Positions 10,315 through 19,176 of a stretch of 64,000 bases of DNA are shown here, in pieces. This stretch comes from Acidobacteriota bacterium. Lineage in GTDB: Bacteria > Acidobacteriota > Terriglobia > Terriglobales > SCQP01. The DNA is taken from contig JAKASR010000002.1 in the NCBI GenBank assembly GCA_021818955.1, positions 250,944 to 314,943 on the forward strand, written 5' to 3'. The notes under the pieces are model-generated. The model was not told where the DNA came from and searched no databases. It worked only from the letters and a program-made list of their open reading frames with translations. Position numbers and translations under genes: made by a program. Positions within the stretch are counted from its first letter, which is position 1; every line of letters begins with the position of its first letter.

Positions 10315-10497
10315 GTAACGGCCGAGCCGGACAGTAGTTCATATCCGAAAGCGCAGGCCGAAGCGCGGAGGTTGCCATTAGAGCCCGCGCCAATCAACGT
10401 CAAAAAACTTTCGGCATCCATAAGTATTCGCAACGCGTCCGGTTACGGCTGGACCTTTGCGAAGCACCGGTGCCGAAAAGTAAAAGCGGCCGAGCCG
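10315..10497 (+). repeat. Dispersed intergenic repeat, full copy A (183 bp)
   Basis: Member of a family also seen at 12724-12925, 28485-28786, 29925-30031 (partial), 42859-43042, 46062-46139 (partial) and 63865-63888 (fragment). It starts with GTAACGGCCGAGCCGGACAG and ends with AAAGTAAAAGCGGCCGAGCCG, so CGGCCGAGCCG stands at both ends. Its internal segments (GCAGGCCGAAGCGCG, CCCGCGCC, TATTCGCAACGCGTCCGG) line up with copy E over its whole length. It lies between the GH27 gene and miaA and ends 20 bases before the miaA start. Confidence 0.85.
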
Positions 10498-10517
10498 CGG
10501 TTCACTATCATGAACTC

Positions 10518-11456
10518 ATGCCCAGCGCGGTGCAGTCTCTGCCTCCTTTAACCTTAGCGGTCGTTGCCGGGCCCACCGCCAGCGGCAAGACCGCGCTGGC
10601 GCTCGCCCTGGCCGAACAGCTCAACGGCGAGATCGTCAACTTCGATTCCATGCAATTATTTCGCGGCTTCGACCTGGGCACGGCCAAACCCTCGCCGGCG
10701 GAACAAGCCCGCGTGCCGCACCATTTCATCGGCGAATTCGAGCCTACGGAAGCCATGACCGCCGGCGAATATGCCCGCCGCGCCCGCCCGCGCCTGGCCG
10801 CCATCGCTGCCGGCGGGCGCCTGCCGGTGCTGGTCGGCGGCAGTGGATTCTATCTGCGCGCCCTGCTCGATGGCCTGTCGCCGCTGCCGCCCGCCTCGCC
10901 CGAGCTGCGCCGGCGTCTGCGCCGCCGCTCCCCCGAGCGGCTGCATCGCTTGCTCCAGCGGCTCGACCCGGAAGCCGCCCGCCGCATCGCCCCGCGCGAC
11001 GCTGCGAAAGCCATTCGCGCGCTTGAACTCCGCTGTCTCACCGGCAAGCCGCGGCAGGCCGCCTGGAGCGCGCATCCGCCTGAGCCGATGCCGGCCGTGC
11101 GCGCCCTTAAGCTCGGTCTCGCCCCGCCCCGCGCCGCGCTTTATGCCCGCATTGACCGCCGCGCCGGAGAAATGTTTGCCGGCGGCATTCAGGCCGAAAC
11201 CCGCCGCCTGCTCGAACGCTATCCCGCCGATCTCAAGCTGTTTGCCGCGCATGGCTATAAACAGGCTTGCGACCTGCTGCTGCGCCATGCCGATTTCAAC
11301 GCCGCCCTGGCCGAAGCCCGTCAGGAGCAGCGCAACTATGCCAAGCGCCAGTTCACCTGGTTTCGCCGCGATCCGGAAATCCACTGGCTCGCCGGTTTTG
11401 GCGATGAGCCCGCTGTCCAGGCGGCGGCGCTGGACTGGGCGCGCTCGAAGCTGTAG
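10518..11456 (+). CDS. miaA: tRNA dimethylallyltransferase
   Basis: Adds dimethylallyl to N6 of A37 in tRNAs reading UNN codons. The start at 10518 (MPSAVQSLPPLT) is chosen because upstream in-frame codons lie inside repeat copy A. The N-terminal P-loop GPTASGKTALAL, the DSMQLFRGFDLGTAKP tRNA/diphosphate segment, the VGGSGFYLRALLDG motif and the C-terminal RNYAKRQFTWFRRD are all present. 312 aa is normal. No hfq or mutL neighbour is seen, unlike the gammaproteobacterial order. Confidence 0.95.
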   Translation: MPSAVQSLPPLTLAVVAGPTASGKTALALALAEQLNGEIVNFDSMQLFRGFDLGTAKPSPAEQARVPHHFIGEFEPTEAMTAGEYARRARPRLAAIAAGGRLPVLVGGSGFYLRALLDGLSPLPPASPELRRRLRRRSPERLHRLLQRLDPEAARRIAPRDAAKAIRALELRCLTGKPRQAAWSAHPPEPMPAVRALKLGLAPPRAALYARIDRRAGEMFAGGIQAETRRLLERYPADLKLFAAHGYKQACDLLLRHADFNAALAEARQEQRNYAKRQFTWFRRDPEIHWLAGFGDEPAVQAAALDWARSKL

Positions 11457-11693
11457 ATCAACTGTCAGTCTGGTATCTCATTGATTCTATTCACTATCAC
11501 TGACATGCCGGACAAGTTTGGCGCGCGATTATTTTTGTTTCCGTGCAATGCGTTTGGTTTTGAAATTTATGAGCGTCAATCTCATTTTTATTCCAGTCTC
11601 GTGTCCGTTTCCGCCCGCCGTCTTGTGCTTTCGCCACCGATTCAGTAGTGTCAATCTTTACCGGTATTTTGTTGCCATGGGGAGATGGTAAGT

Positions 11694-12665
11694 ATGCGCT
11701 ATCGCAAGCTGGGCCGCACCGGCATGGAGGTCAGTGAACTGGGTTACGGCGCCTGGGGTATCGGGCAGTTCATGTGGGTCGGCGCCGACGATGAAACCTC
11801 GCTAGCCTCGCTCCAAGCAGCGCGCGCTGCCGGTGTCAATTTTTTCGATACCGCACTGGCCTATGGCGAAGGCCACAGCGAACAATTGATCGCCCGCGCC
11901 TTTGGCCGCTCGCTCGAGGTGATCGTCGCCACCAAAGTCCCTCCCAAAAACCTGATCTGGCCGGCTCAGCCCGGTTCATCCTTGGCCGAGGTTTTTCCCC
12001 GCGAACACGTCTTTGGCTCGCTGGAAACCTCGCTGCGCAATCTGGGCCGCGAGCGCGTCGATCTGTTTCAGTTTCATGTCTGGAATGATGACTGGGCGGA
12101 CGCGCCGGAGTGGCGGCGCATGGTGGAAGAAATGAAGGCCTCGGGCAAGGTGCGCGCCATCGGCATCTCGATAAACGACCATCAGCCGGCCAATTCGTTG
12201 CGCGCCCTGGCCACCGGCCTGGTGGATGTGGTTCAGGTGATCTACAACATTTTCGACCAGTCCCCGGAAGACGAGTTGTTTCCCGCCTGCCGGCGGCATA
12301 ACGTTGGCGTCATCGCCCGCGTCCCCTTCGACGAGGGCAGCCTGACCGGCCATATCCGGCCCGATACGAAATTTCCCGAAGGCGACTGGCGCAATGAATA
12401 TTTCGCCGGCAACCGCAAGCGCGAGGTCTGGGACCGGGTGGAGCAGATTTGCGCCGATCTGGGCATCCAGCCATCCGAGTTGCCGGCGCTGGCGCTGCGG
12501 TTCTGCATCAGCATGCCGGACGTGAGCACCGTCATTCCCGGCATGCGTACGCTGGCGCATGTGCGCTCGAATGCCGCCGCGGTGGAAGAAGGCCCGCTGG
12601 TCGCGTCCGCGCTGGCCAAGCTGCGCCCGCACCGCTGGGTGCGCAATTATTATGCCGAGCACTGA
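11694..12665 (+). CDS. Aldo/keto reductase
   Basis: NADPH-dependent oxidoreductase of the AKR superfamily, 323 aa. The ATG at 11694 (MRYRKLGRTGMEV, the usual family N-terminus) is preferred over the ATG at 11685, because GGGGAG at 11679-11684 then has a spacing of 9 bases. The catalytic residues are visible: Asp and Tyr in FFDTALAYGEGHSE, Lys in IVATKVP and His in FQFHVWN. C-terminal ALRFCISMPDVSTVIPGM is the NADP-binding region. The substrate cannot be told from sequence. The 228 bases upstream hold no gene that I can see. Confidence 0.9.
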   Translation: MRYRKLGRTGMEVSELGYGAWGIGQFMWVGADDETSLASLQAARAAGVNFFDTALAYGEGHSEQLIARAFGRSLEVIVATKVPPKNLIWPAQPGSSLAEVFPREHVFGSLETSLRNLGRERVDLFQFHVWNDDWADAPEWRRMVEEMKASGKVRAIGISINDHQPANSLRALATGLVDVVQVIYNIFDQSPEDELFPACRRHNVGVIARVPFDEGSLTGHIRPDTKFPEGDWRNEYFAGNRKREVWDRVEQICADLGIQPSELPALALRFCISMPDVSTVIPGMRTLAHVRSNAAAVEEGPLVASALAKLRPHRWVRNYYAEH

Positions 12666-12723
12666 ATTGTACGAAAGGAAAGCGGCCTTGTTCTCTTCTG
12701 CCAATAGAAAAATTTCTAAAAGC

Positions 12724-12925
12724 GTTAACGGCCGAGCCGGGCAGCAGTTCATGTCCGAGATCGCAGGCCGATGCGCGCGGTTCCTGTCAGCTCCCGCGCC
12801 TGTTAGCGGCAATAGTCAGCAATTCCGCAGGAATTGCGCCCAGCAATATCGGGTGGGCAATAGCTCTGGATGCGGCCGGACGATGGCGAAAGCGCCAGCG
12901 CTTAAAAGTAAAAGCGGCCGAGCCG
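12724..12925 (+). repeat. Dispersed intergenic repeat, copy B (202 bp) with AATT hairpin
   Basis: Same family and orientation as copy A: opens GTTAACGGCCGAGCCGGGCAG and closes AAAAGTAAAAGCGGCCGAGCCG. It carries a perfect 19-bp palindrome GCAATTCCGCAGGAATTGC at 12819-12837 (8-bp stem, 3-base loop) that copies A and E lack. The downstream M28 peptidase frame runs back into this element, so an ATG at 12883 inside the repeat may serve as its start. Confidence 0.85.
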
Positions 12926-15144
12926 CCTTCATCCCGCCGCGTGCGGCGGAAGCTGTGCGTTTAGCCATCAGCTCATTATTAGCGATTGCGGTCTTGGCGG
13001 TGGCGCTGAACGCGCAGGCGCCGGCGCCTGCGCCCGCCCAGCCGCAAGCGGCCACCGCGGCCACGGCGGCACGGTTGCGTGGTTTTTTGCCCGCCGCCGC
13101 GGCTCAGGAATTAAATTGGGAGCGGCAAATGCAGGCGCTGCCCCAGGCCGCCTCCTTGCGCGCCAGTCTCAAGCGGCTTACCGCCCAACCCCATGTCGCC
13201 GGCACGCCTTACGACCGCTCCGACGCGCTTTATGTGGCCGCGGTCTTCCGCCATGCCGGATTGCACACCCGCATTGTGCGCTATTCGGCGCTGTTGCCCT
13301 ACCCCGCCGAGGTCAGCATTGAACTGGTGCGGCCTCAATCGCAGCCGCTGGCCAACTACGAAGCTCCCATTCCCGGCGACCGCTTTTCGGCGATGAAGAA
13401 CGCCGTGATCGGCTTCAATGCCTACTCTCCCTCCGGTGACGTCACCGCGCCGGTGGTCTATGCCAACTACGGGCTGGAAAACGACTATGCCGAACTGAAA
13501 CGCGATGGCATTTCCATCCGCGGCAAAATCGTGCTGGTACGTTATGGCCGTTCCTATCGCGGCATCAAGTCGGAGCTGGCGGCGGCGCACGGCGCGGCCG
13601 GATGCCTGATTTATTCCGACCCCAATGACGATGGCTATCACGCCGGCAATGCTTATCCGCTCGGCTCCTATCGCCCCGCCACCGGCATCCAGCGCGGCTC
13701 GATTCTGAACAACAACTATCCCGGCGCCCCGCTGAAGCCGGGACAGGCGTATCCGGCCGGGGAAGCGGCTGCATGGAAAGCGGCGCTGCCGACCGTTCCC
13801 ACCGCGCCCTTGTCCTACACCGCGGCCGAGCCGATTCTGGCCGCGCTCACTGGCCTGCCCGCGCCGCGTTCCTGGCAGGGCGGGTTGCCGTTTACCTACC
13901 ATCTCGGCGGCAACGGCAGGGTGCAGGTGCATATGCGCCTGCGCATGGATTTCCGTTATCGCACGATTTGGGATATTATCGGCCGCCTGGACGGTCATGA
14001 GCCGGGCGAGGTGCTGGTGGGCAATCACCGCGACGCCTGGACCTTCGGCGCGGTCGACCCGAATAGCGGCACCATGGTGCTACTGGAGCTGGCGCGCGCG
14101 TTGGGCCGCTTGCATGCCGCCGGTTGGCAGCCGCGGCGCACCATCCGCCTCTGTTCCTGGGATGCGGAAGAATTCGCCCTGATCGGCTCGACTGATTACG
14201 CCGAACGCCATCTGGCCAATCTGCGCAAGCAGGCCGCCGTCTATCTCAATATGGACGAAGGCGACTTCGGTCCCTACTTTTCGCCCGGCGCGGTGCCTTC
14301 GCTTCGCCGCCTGATCTACGCCGCCGCCCGCGGCGTCGCCGCTCCCCCGGTGACGCCCACGGGCTCGGTGATCCCGCCGCCCGGCTGCACTCCCCGCACG
14401 GTTTTCGATCTCTGGCAATGCCAGCGGGCGGCGGCCGCGCCCGCCGCCGGTCCACCTCCGGCCGGGCCGCCTCCCATCGGTGTGATTGGCGGCGGCAGCG
14501 ACTTTGAACCCTTTCTCGATTACGTGGGCGTGGCCACCGCCGATATCAGCTTTGCCGGACCTTACGGCGTTTACCATTCGCTCTACGACGATTTTCATTA
14601 CTTTCGCACCCAGGAAGATCCGCGCTTCGACTACGGCGTGACTTGTACCCGGGTGATGGGCGTGCTTACCATGCGTTTGGCCGATGCCAATTTGTTGCCG
14701 CTGAATCTGAACGACTATGCCGGCGCGATCAGCCGTTATGTTGCCGAACTCCAGCACAAACAGGCGACCGGGCCGGGAGCGCAATTGAACTGGCCGCGCG
14801 TGGAAACCGCCGCGCTGCGCCTGCAATCTGCCGCGCGCCAATTCAGCGTCCGAGCCCGGGCCGCCCTGACCGGCTCGGCGCAGCATCCCCGCCGCTTGGC
14901 GCGCTTCAATGCCGCGCTGGCGGGCTTCGAACAGAACCTGCTGCTCCGCCGCGGTCTGCCCGGCCGCCCCTTTTATCGCAACCTGATCTTTGCACCCGAA
15001 ATCACTCGCGGCTATGCCACTGCGCGCTTGCCGGGCGTAAGCCAAATGCTGAAAGAGAAAAATTGGCTGGGGGCTTCAGTCCAACTGCGCTACCTTTATG
15101 AAGCGCTGCAGCGCGCGACCATTCGGCTCCAGACCGTGCGCTAA
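12883..15144 (+). CDS. Secreted M28-family metallopeptidase (glutamate carboxypeptidase II-like)
   Basis: Exported zinc peptidase with PA domain, M28 catalytic domain and transferrin-receptor-like dimerisation domain, as in GCPII/NAALADase proteins. The catalytic signature is clear: GNHRDAWTFGAVDPNSG (His and bridging Asp), SWDAEEFALIGS (general-base Glu plus ligand Glu), NMDEG and YHSLYDDFHYF (His). The signal peptide is AISSLLAIAVLAVALNAQA. Start is uncertain: ATG 12883 lies inside repeat copy B and adds about 24 residues; GTG 12955 directly precedes the signal peptide but has GGAAG only 2 bases away. A Pro/Ala-rich insert (PAAGPPPAGPPP) lies inside the catalytic half. Confidence 0.88.
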   Translation: MAKAPALKSKSGRAAFIPPRAAEAVRLAISSLLAIAVLAVALNAQAPAPAPAQPQAATAATAARLRGFLPAAAAQELNWERQMQALPQAASLRASLKRLTAQPHVAGTPYDRSDALYVAAVFRHAGLHTRIVRYSALLPYPAEVSIELVRPQSQPLANYEAPIPGDRFSAMKNAVIGFNAYSPSGDVTAPVVYANYGLENDYAELKRDGISIRGKIVLVRYGRSYRGIKSELAAAHGAAGCLIYSDPNDDGYHAGNAYPLGSYRPATGIQRGSILNNNYPGAPLKPGQAYPAGEAAAWKAALPTVPTAPLSYTAAEPILAALTGLPAPRSWQGGLPFTYHLGGNGRVQVHMRLRMDFRYRTIWDIIGRLDGHEPGEVLVGNHRDAWTFGAVDPNSGTMVLLELARALGRLHAAGWQPRRTIRLCSWDAEEFALIGSTDYAERHLANLRKQAAVYLNMDEGDFGPYFSPGAVPSLRRLIYAAARGVAAPPVTPTGSVIPPPGCTPRTVFDLWQCQRAAAAPAAGPPPAGPPPIGVIGGGSDFEPFLDYVGVATADISFAGPYGVYHSLYDDFHYFRTQEDPRFDYGVTCTRVMGVLTMRLADANLLPLNLNDYAGAISRYVAELQHKQATGPGAQLNWPRVETAALRLQSAARQFSVRARAALTGSAQHPRRLARFNAALAGFEQNLLLRRGLPGRPFYRNLIFAPEITRGYATARLPGVSQMLKEKNWLGASVQLRYLYEALQRATIRLQTVR

Positions 15145-15261
15145 AGCAGCCGCGGGCATCCAGGCTTGTAGTGCACCGCATTTTGATCGACAATAGCGCG
15201 TCGAAACGAAGAGTGATTGCGGCTTCATTCCCCCGGTTGAGAAGTCCTCGTTACAGGGCTC

Positions 15262-15531
15262 ATGGTCATTGTTTGCTGCAATTGTCAGTCGCGGAATACC
15301 GTCCGCGTCAAACGTACCGCAGGTGAGCGGTTGCGAGGGGTTCGCACGGCCTGGAATTGCCGCGATTGCGGCCGCCGCTTTACTCCCAGGCAGGTAAAGC
15401 ATTGCTGGCGCTGCGGCAGCGACTTGGATCGTCGCCGCCGCTCGCAATGGGGCGATTACCTGATGGCGATTTTTGGGCTGCGGCCCTATTCCTGCCGGCG
15501 CTGTGCCGTGCGCCGCTACCGTAAGGGTTAA
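15262..15531 (+). CDS. Small four-knuckle zinc-ribbon protein
   Basis: 89 aa, not assignable to a named family. It has four CxxC-type pairs (CCNC, CRDC, CWRC, CRRC), enough for two zinc ribbons, in a strongly basic background (Arg-rich between and after the knuckles). This suggests nucleic-acid binding, which is inference. The stop overlaps the end of the convergent gluconate-dehydrogenase-like gene by 4 bases, so both 3' ends are used. A short coding-density artefact cannot be excluded, but regular cysteine pairs make a real gene likely. Confidence 0.6.
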   Translation: MVIVCCNCQSRNTVRVKRTAGERLRGVRTAWNCRDCGRRFTPRQVKHCWRCGSDLDRRRRSQWGDYLMAIFGLRPYSCRRCAVRRYRKG

Positions 15532-16166
15532 CTCCTGCTGGATTTTTTCAGGCCCAGCCGCGCGATAACTGCCGGAGGGCAGCCCGTCCAGCCGGCCTGG
15601 GGTTCATTGCCCAAATACGGCAAATCGCGCATGCCCATCCGGCTGGTATAGAAACCGCTGACCACAAGATCGCGCAGCCGATTGAAAAAAGCGACTCCGG
15701 CGGCATCCGCCGGAGCGGCTTTCGCCGGATACGCAATGCGGTCGAGCATCTGCCGTTGGCGCGCACGCGAACAATGGGCGAAAGCTTCGCCATAGACACG
15801 GCGGCACTTCTGGTCGAGCCAGGCCAGGCCGCCGCGTATCTGATCGAGCAAAAATCCGCCCTTCAGCCCCAGCCAGTCGTCAATAAATTCGGGAACGCCG
15901 GCCTCGCTGGCGTTGCCCGTAACCGAGTCCGCCGGCACAATCCAATCGGCCAATATTTTCAGCGTCTGCCATTCCTGTGCATTCAAGATGCGCGGGTAGG
16001 GCCGGGTGGCGTCGCCCGGAGCGCCTGGCGAAAAAGCTTGAAAAGTCGCCGCGCCGGCGGCGTAAGGCGCGCTCGCCAGCGCGGCCGCCACGGGCATTCC
16101 CGCCGCGATTTTCAGCAGGTCGCGGCGCTCGAAACGCAAAGCGGTTTTCGCAGAGCCGGATTTCAT
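15528..16166 (-). CDS. Gluconate 2-dehydrogenase subunit 3-like Tat-exported protein
   Basis: Small subunit that typically escorts a GMC-type flavin dehydrogenase through the Tat pathway. Start at 16166 gives AGGAG a 6-base spacing; an ATG at 16172 touches the Shine-Dalgarno. The N-terminus has FERRDLLKIAAGMPVAAALAS, a twin-arginine signal. The mature part NAQEWQTLKILADWIVPAD and VPEFIDDWLGL is typical of the subunit-3 family, 212 aa in all. It is the last gene of the long minus-strand operon, 24 bases after the GMC gene, so the two probably form one periplasmic dehydrogenase. Confidence 0.85.
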   Translation of the reverse strand: MKSGSAKTALRFERRDLLKIAAGMPVAAALASAPYAAGAATFQAFSPGAPGDATRPYPRILNAQEWQTLKILADWIVPADSVTGNASEAGVPEFIDDWLGLKGGFLLDQIRGGLAWLDQKCRRVYGEAFAHCSRARQRQMLDRIAYPAKAAPADAAGVAFFNRLRDLVVSGFYTSRMGMRDLPYLGNEPQAGWTGCPPAVIARLGLKKSSRS

Positions 16167-16190
16167 GGACATCTCCTTTCAGTGGGTTGC

Positions 16191-17882
16191 TTATACGCTG
16201 CCTTGACGCGCCAGCCGCACGACGTTTTCTGCCGTGCGCCAAGCTAGAGCCATGATCGTCAATGTGGGATTTTTATCCGCCAGGCTGACAAACGGCGCGC
16301 CATCGGAAATAAACAGATTTTTGCAGTCCCAGGCCTGGCAGTAAGAATTGAGCACGGATGTTTTCGGATCGCTGCCCATGCGCGCGCCGCCAACTTCGTG
16401 GATGCCCTGGCCGCCCACCGATATGCCCCATTGCCGGTCCGCGCCGGCCGAGGCGACGACGCGACCGCCACCGGCTTCGACGATTTGCTGAAAGGTGGTT
16501 TGCATATGCTGCGCCATCTGCAACTCTTCCTCGCCCCACTGGAAATGAAAACGCAGCACCGGTATGCCCCACTCGTCCAGCGCTTGCGGATCCAGTTCGC
16601 AATAGCTGGCGGCGTTAGGAATCATCTCGCCGCGCCCGGCAAAGCTTACGAAGCTGCCGTAAACTTCGCGGCAGGCCTGTTTGAAAGCGGGGCCATATCC
16701 GCCTCCGGTCAACTCTTCCGTTCCCGAGAGAATGCCCGGCATTGGCATGCCGGCGCGGCCGCCATAAAACTCGATGTGATAGCCGCGGGAAAACGGCAAG
16801 GTTTTCCGTTCGCTGCCGTAGTTCCACCAGGGCATATAGAGGTGCATGCCTCCCACGCCGTCTTCATTGTGCGGCGGCAAATTGCGCAGCGCCGGAAAAT
16901 ATCCGGTGACATCGCTCATCACTGTGTCCATGAGATAACGCCCGACCAGCCCGCTGGAGTTGGCCAAACCGTTGGGATGGCGCGGGCTGCGCGAGTTCAG
17001 CAGCAGCCGCGCGGTTTCGCAGGAGCTAGCGGCCAGCACCACCACCTTACCGCGCACGCGCACTTCCCGGCGGCTGCTCTTGTCGATGTAAGCAACGCCA
17101 TGCGCGCGGCCATCGGCCCCGGTCAGCACCTCGCGCGCCATGGCATTGAGGCGGATTTCGAGTTTGCCGGTGAGGCGCGCCGGATTGAGCAACACCACGG
17201 GCGAGGTGAAATTCGAGCCCAGGCGGCAGCTCCGGCCGCACTGCGACACATAGTGGCAGGCTGGCCGCCCGCGATGCGCGCGGGTGAGTATCGCCAGCCG
17301 CGAGGGGATGCAAGGGATGTGCAGCTTGCCGCAGGCTTGCTGGACCAGCAGTTCGTAACATCGCGGATCGGGCGGCGGTAAAAAATCGCCATCCGGCAGG
17401 TTTTCGATCCCTGCCGGCGAGCCGAACACGCCAATCAGACGCTCGGTATAGGTGTAATACGGCGCCAGCTCCTCGTAGCGGATGGGCCAGTCAAACCCTT
17501 TGCCGTCGCGGCTGTAGGGTTGGAAATCATAGGGCCCGTTGCGCAGCGAGATGCGGCCCCAGGAGTTGGTGCGCCCGCCCAGCATACGCGAGCGAAACCA
17601 CATGAACTGCTCGCCCGGCGCGGTCAGGTAGGGTTCTCCCGGCACCTGCCAACCGCCGACCGCGGCAAGAAAATAATCGAACTTGTTCTCGTCTCCGCCG
17701 CCGTGATAAGGCACGTCGTATTGCCATTCCAGCCACTTGGAATCGCGCGCGGAATCGAAATCTCCTCCGGCTTCAAGCATCAGGCAACGCGCGCCGGCCT
17801 GGGTGAGCACATAAGCGGCCATGCCCCCGCCTGCACCAGAGCCGACAATAATAGCGTCATAAATATCATTGTTTTCCGGCAT
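16191..17882 (-). CDS. GMC-family FAD oxidoreductase (dehydrogenase large subunit)
   Basis: Flavin-dependent alcohol/sugar dehydrogenase, 563 aa. Start MPENNDIYDAIIVGSGAGGG at 17882. The Rossmann FAD motif is at residues 7-33 and the C-terminal catalytic parts are HEVGGARMGSD (His) and DKNPTLTIMALAWR (Asn). The N-terminus overlaps the upstream binding-protein gene by 17 bases, so they are co-transcribed and possibly coupled. Without its own signal it would be carried by the Tat-signal subunit encoded next. No dedicated cytochrome c subunit follows, but two CxxCH proteins lie upstream in the same operon. Substrate unknown. Confidence 0.9.
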   Translation of the reverse strand: MPENNDIYDAIIVGSGAGGGMAAYVLTQAGARCLMLEAGGDFDSARDSKWLEWQYDVPYHGGGDENKFDYFLAAVGGWQVPGEPYLTAPGEQFMWFRSRMLGGRTNSWGRISLRNGPYDFQPYSRDGKGFDWPIRYEELAPYYTYTERLIGVFGSPAGIENLPDGDFLPPPDPRCYELLVQQACGKLHIPCIPSRLAILTRAHRGRPACHYVSQCGRSCRLGSNFTSPVVLLNPARLTGKLEIRLNAMAREVLTGADGRAHGVAYIDKSSRREVRVRGKVVVLAASSCETARLLLNSRSPRHPNGLANSSGLVGRYLMDTVMSDVTGYFPALRNLPPHNEDGVGGMHLYMPWWNYGSERKTLPFSRGYHIEFYGGRAGMPMPGILSGTEELTGGGYGPAFKQACREVYGSFVSFAGRGEMIPNAASYCELDPQALDEWGIPVLRFHFQWGEEELQMAQHMQTTFQQIVEAGGGRVVASAGADRQWGISVGGQGIHEVGGARMGSDPKTSVLNSYCQAWDCKNLFISDGAPFVSLADKNPTLTIMALAWRTAENVVRLARQGSV

Positions 17883-19167
17883 CCATAACCGCCTTTCTAA
17901 ACAACACCTGCTTTCTGCCATTCCGTTTCATCGCTGACAATGCCAGCAGATGAAGCGGATTGGAGTTGTTGCCGCGATTGTCAAAACGTATCGCACCAGA
18001 GATTCCGGTATAGCCGCGGCCACTGGCGAGCCAGTCGCGCACTCGCGCCCGGTTAGGGCCGGCGTGGCGCAACGCAGCGGCGATCAACCGGATGGCGTCA
18101 TAAGCTTCATCCGCCACCGGGCTGGGTGCCTGCCCCGTGATGTGGCGATAGTTGCGCACAAAGCGCACGCGACGTGCCGACGCCGCGCCGCTAGCGGCCA
18201 CCGTGTAAATCGCCGGCATGGATCTGGCGCTGGCCGCAGTCATGGTTGAGTTGCCGGCATTCTCCACGCGCGATGTAAAACTTAGTCCAGCGCCAACTTG
18301 CGCGGCCGACTGCGGCAGATAAATCGGGGGTGCGGGTTGCGCGGCACGCAGCGCGTACAATAACCGCCGGGTTTGCGACGGCTGAGTCCATAGCACGATC
18401 GCCTGTGAGCGCCGCTCGAGGAGTAATGCTTCAAGTTCCGCGACCGCCGTTCCGGGCCGCAGCGGATCGAGTTGTAATACTGACGGGGGCAAGGCATGGA
18501 GCGCCCGGACTGCGCGCTGGAAGGCGTGCAAGCCGGCGCGGCCGTCTTGATCGTGGCTGGCGACAATCAGCACCCGCGATTGACGGGACCGTTGGTAAAT
18601 GGCGCGCGCCAGCGCTTGCGCTTCGGCCCGGTCGCCGGGCGCCAGCCGGAATATCCAGGGCATGTCAATTTGCGTGACAGTGGTATCGCTGGAAAGTGTC
18701 ATCACCGGAAGCCCGACTTTGTTGCCGACCTGTAAGCTTAAATGAGCCAGATTGCCGCTCGACGTGGTCAACAGCGCCACCGTGTTTTGCCCAAAAATCA
18801 GCTGCAGCAGGCGGTCGTCAGCGCGGCCCCAGGCTGGCCCGCTGGCGTCGGCAATCGCCAACTTTGGCGTCATGCCTGCAGGCCAGCCGCGCCGCGCGGC
18901 ATCGCGCAGCGCCAGCCGCGCGGCCTTAATGACCGCTTCGCCGGCCGCCCGGTCCGGACCACGAAGCGGCACCCATAACCCGATGTGCAGTCCGGCGCGG
19001 GGCAGATCGAAACTCGCGGCGCGCCGCGGCCCGGCATAACTCGCACCCCGTGTCGCCAAACTGGCGTAAGGATGCAGCGGCTGCTGAGCCTTTAGCGCCC
19101 AAATACTGGCCAACGCCAAAATCACGACCGCTACGGCCAGCGCCAGGTATTTGCTTGAGGAATTCAT
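17866..19167 (-). CDS. Orphan type-1 periplasmic binding protein (Leu/Ile/Val-receptor family), paralogue 2
   Basis: 433 aa, with signal peptide or anchor YLALAVAVVILALASIWAL near the N-terminus. The Venus-flytrap fold of branched-chain amino-acid receptors is visible: IGLWVPLRGPDRAAGEAVIKAARLAL at the start, then KVGLPVMTLSSDTTVTQIDMPWIFRLAPGD and VADEAYDAIRLIAAAL. It is divergent from its upstream neighbour, with which it shares order of motifs. No permease or ATPase accompanies either protein, so a sensor or extracytoplasmic ligand-relay role is more likely than ABC transport; that is inference. Confidence 0.83.
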   Translation of the reverse strand: MNSSSKYLALAVAVVILALASIWALKAQQPLHPYASLATRGASYAGPRRAASFDLPRAGLHIGLWVPLRGPDRAAGEAVIKAARLALRDAARRGWPAGMTPKLAIADASGPAWGRADDRLLQLIFGQNTVALLTTSSGNLAHLSLQVGNKVGLPVMTLSSDTTVTQIDMPWIFRLAPGDRAEAQALARAIYQRSRQSRVLIVASHDQDGRAGLHAFQRAVRALHALPPSVLQLDPLRPGTAVAELEALLLERRSQAIVLWTQPSQTRRLLYALRAAQPAPPIYLPQSAAQVGAGLSFTSRVENAGNSTMTAASARSMPAIYTVAASGAASARRVRFVRNYRHITGQAPSPVADEAYDAIRLIAAALRHAGPNRARVRDWLASGRGYTGISGAIRFDNRGNNSNPLHLLALSAMKRNGRKQVLFRKAVMDAGKQ

Positions 19168-19176
19168 GGAAATGAT

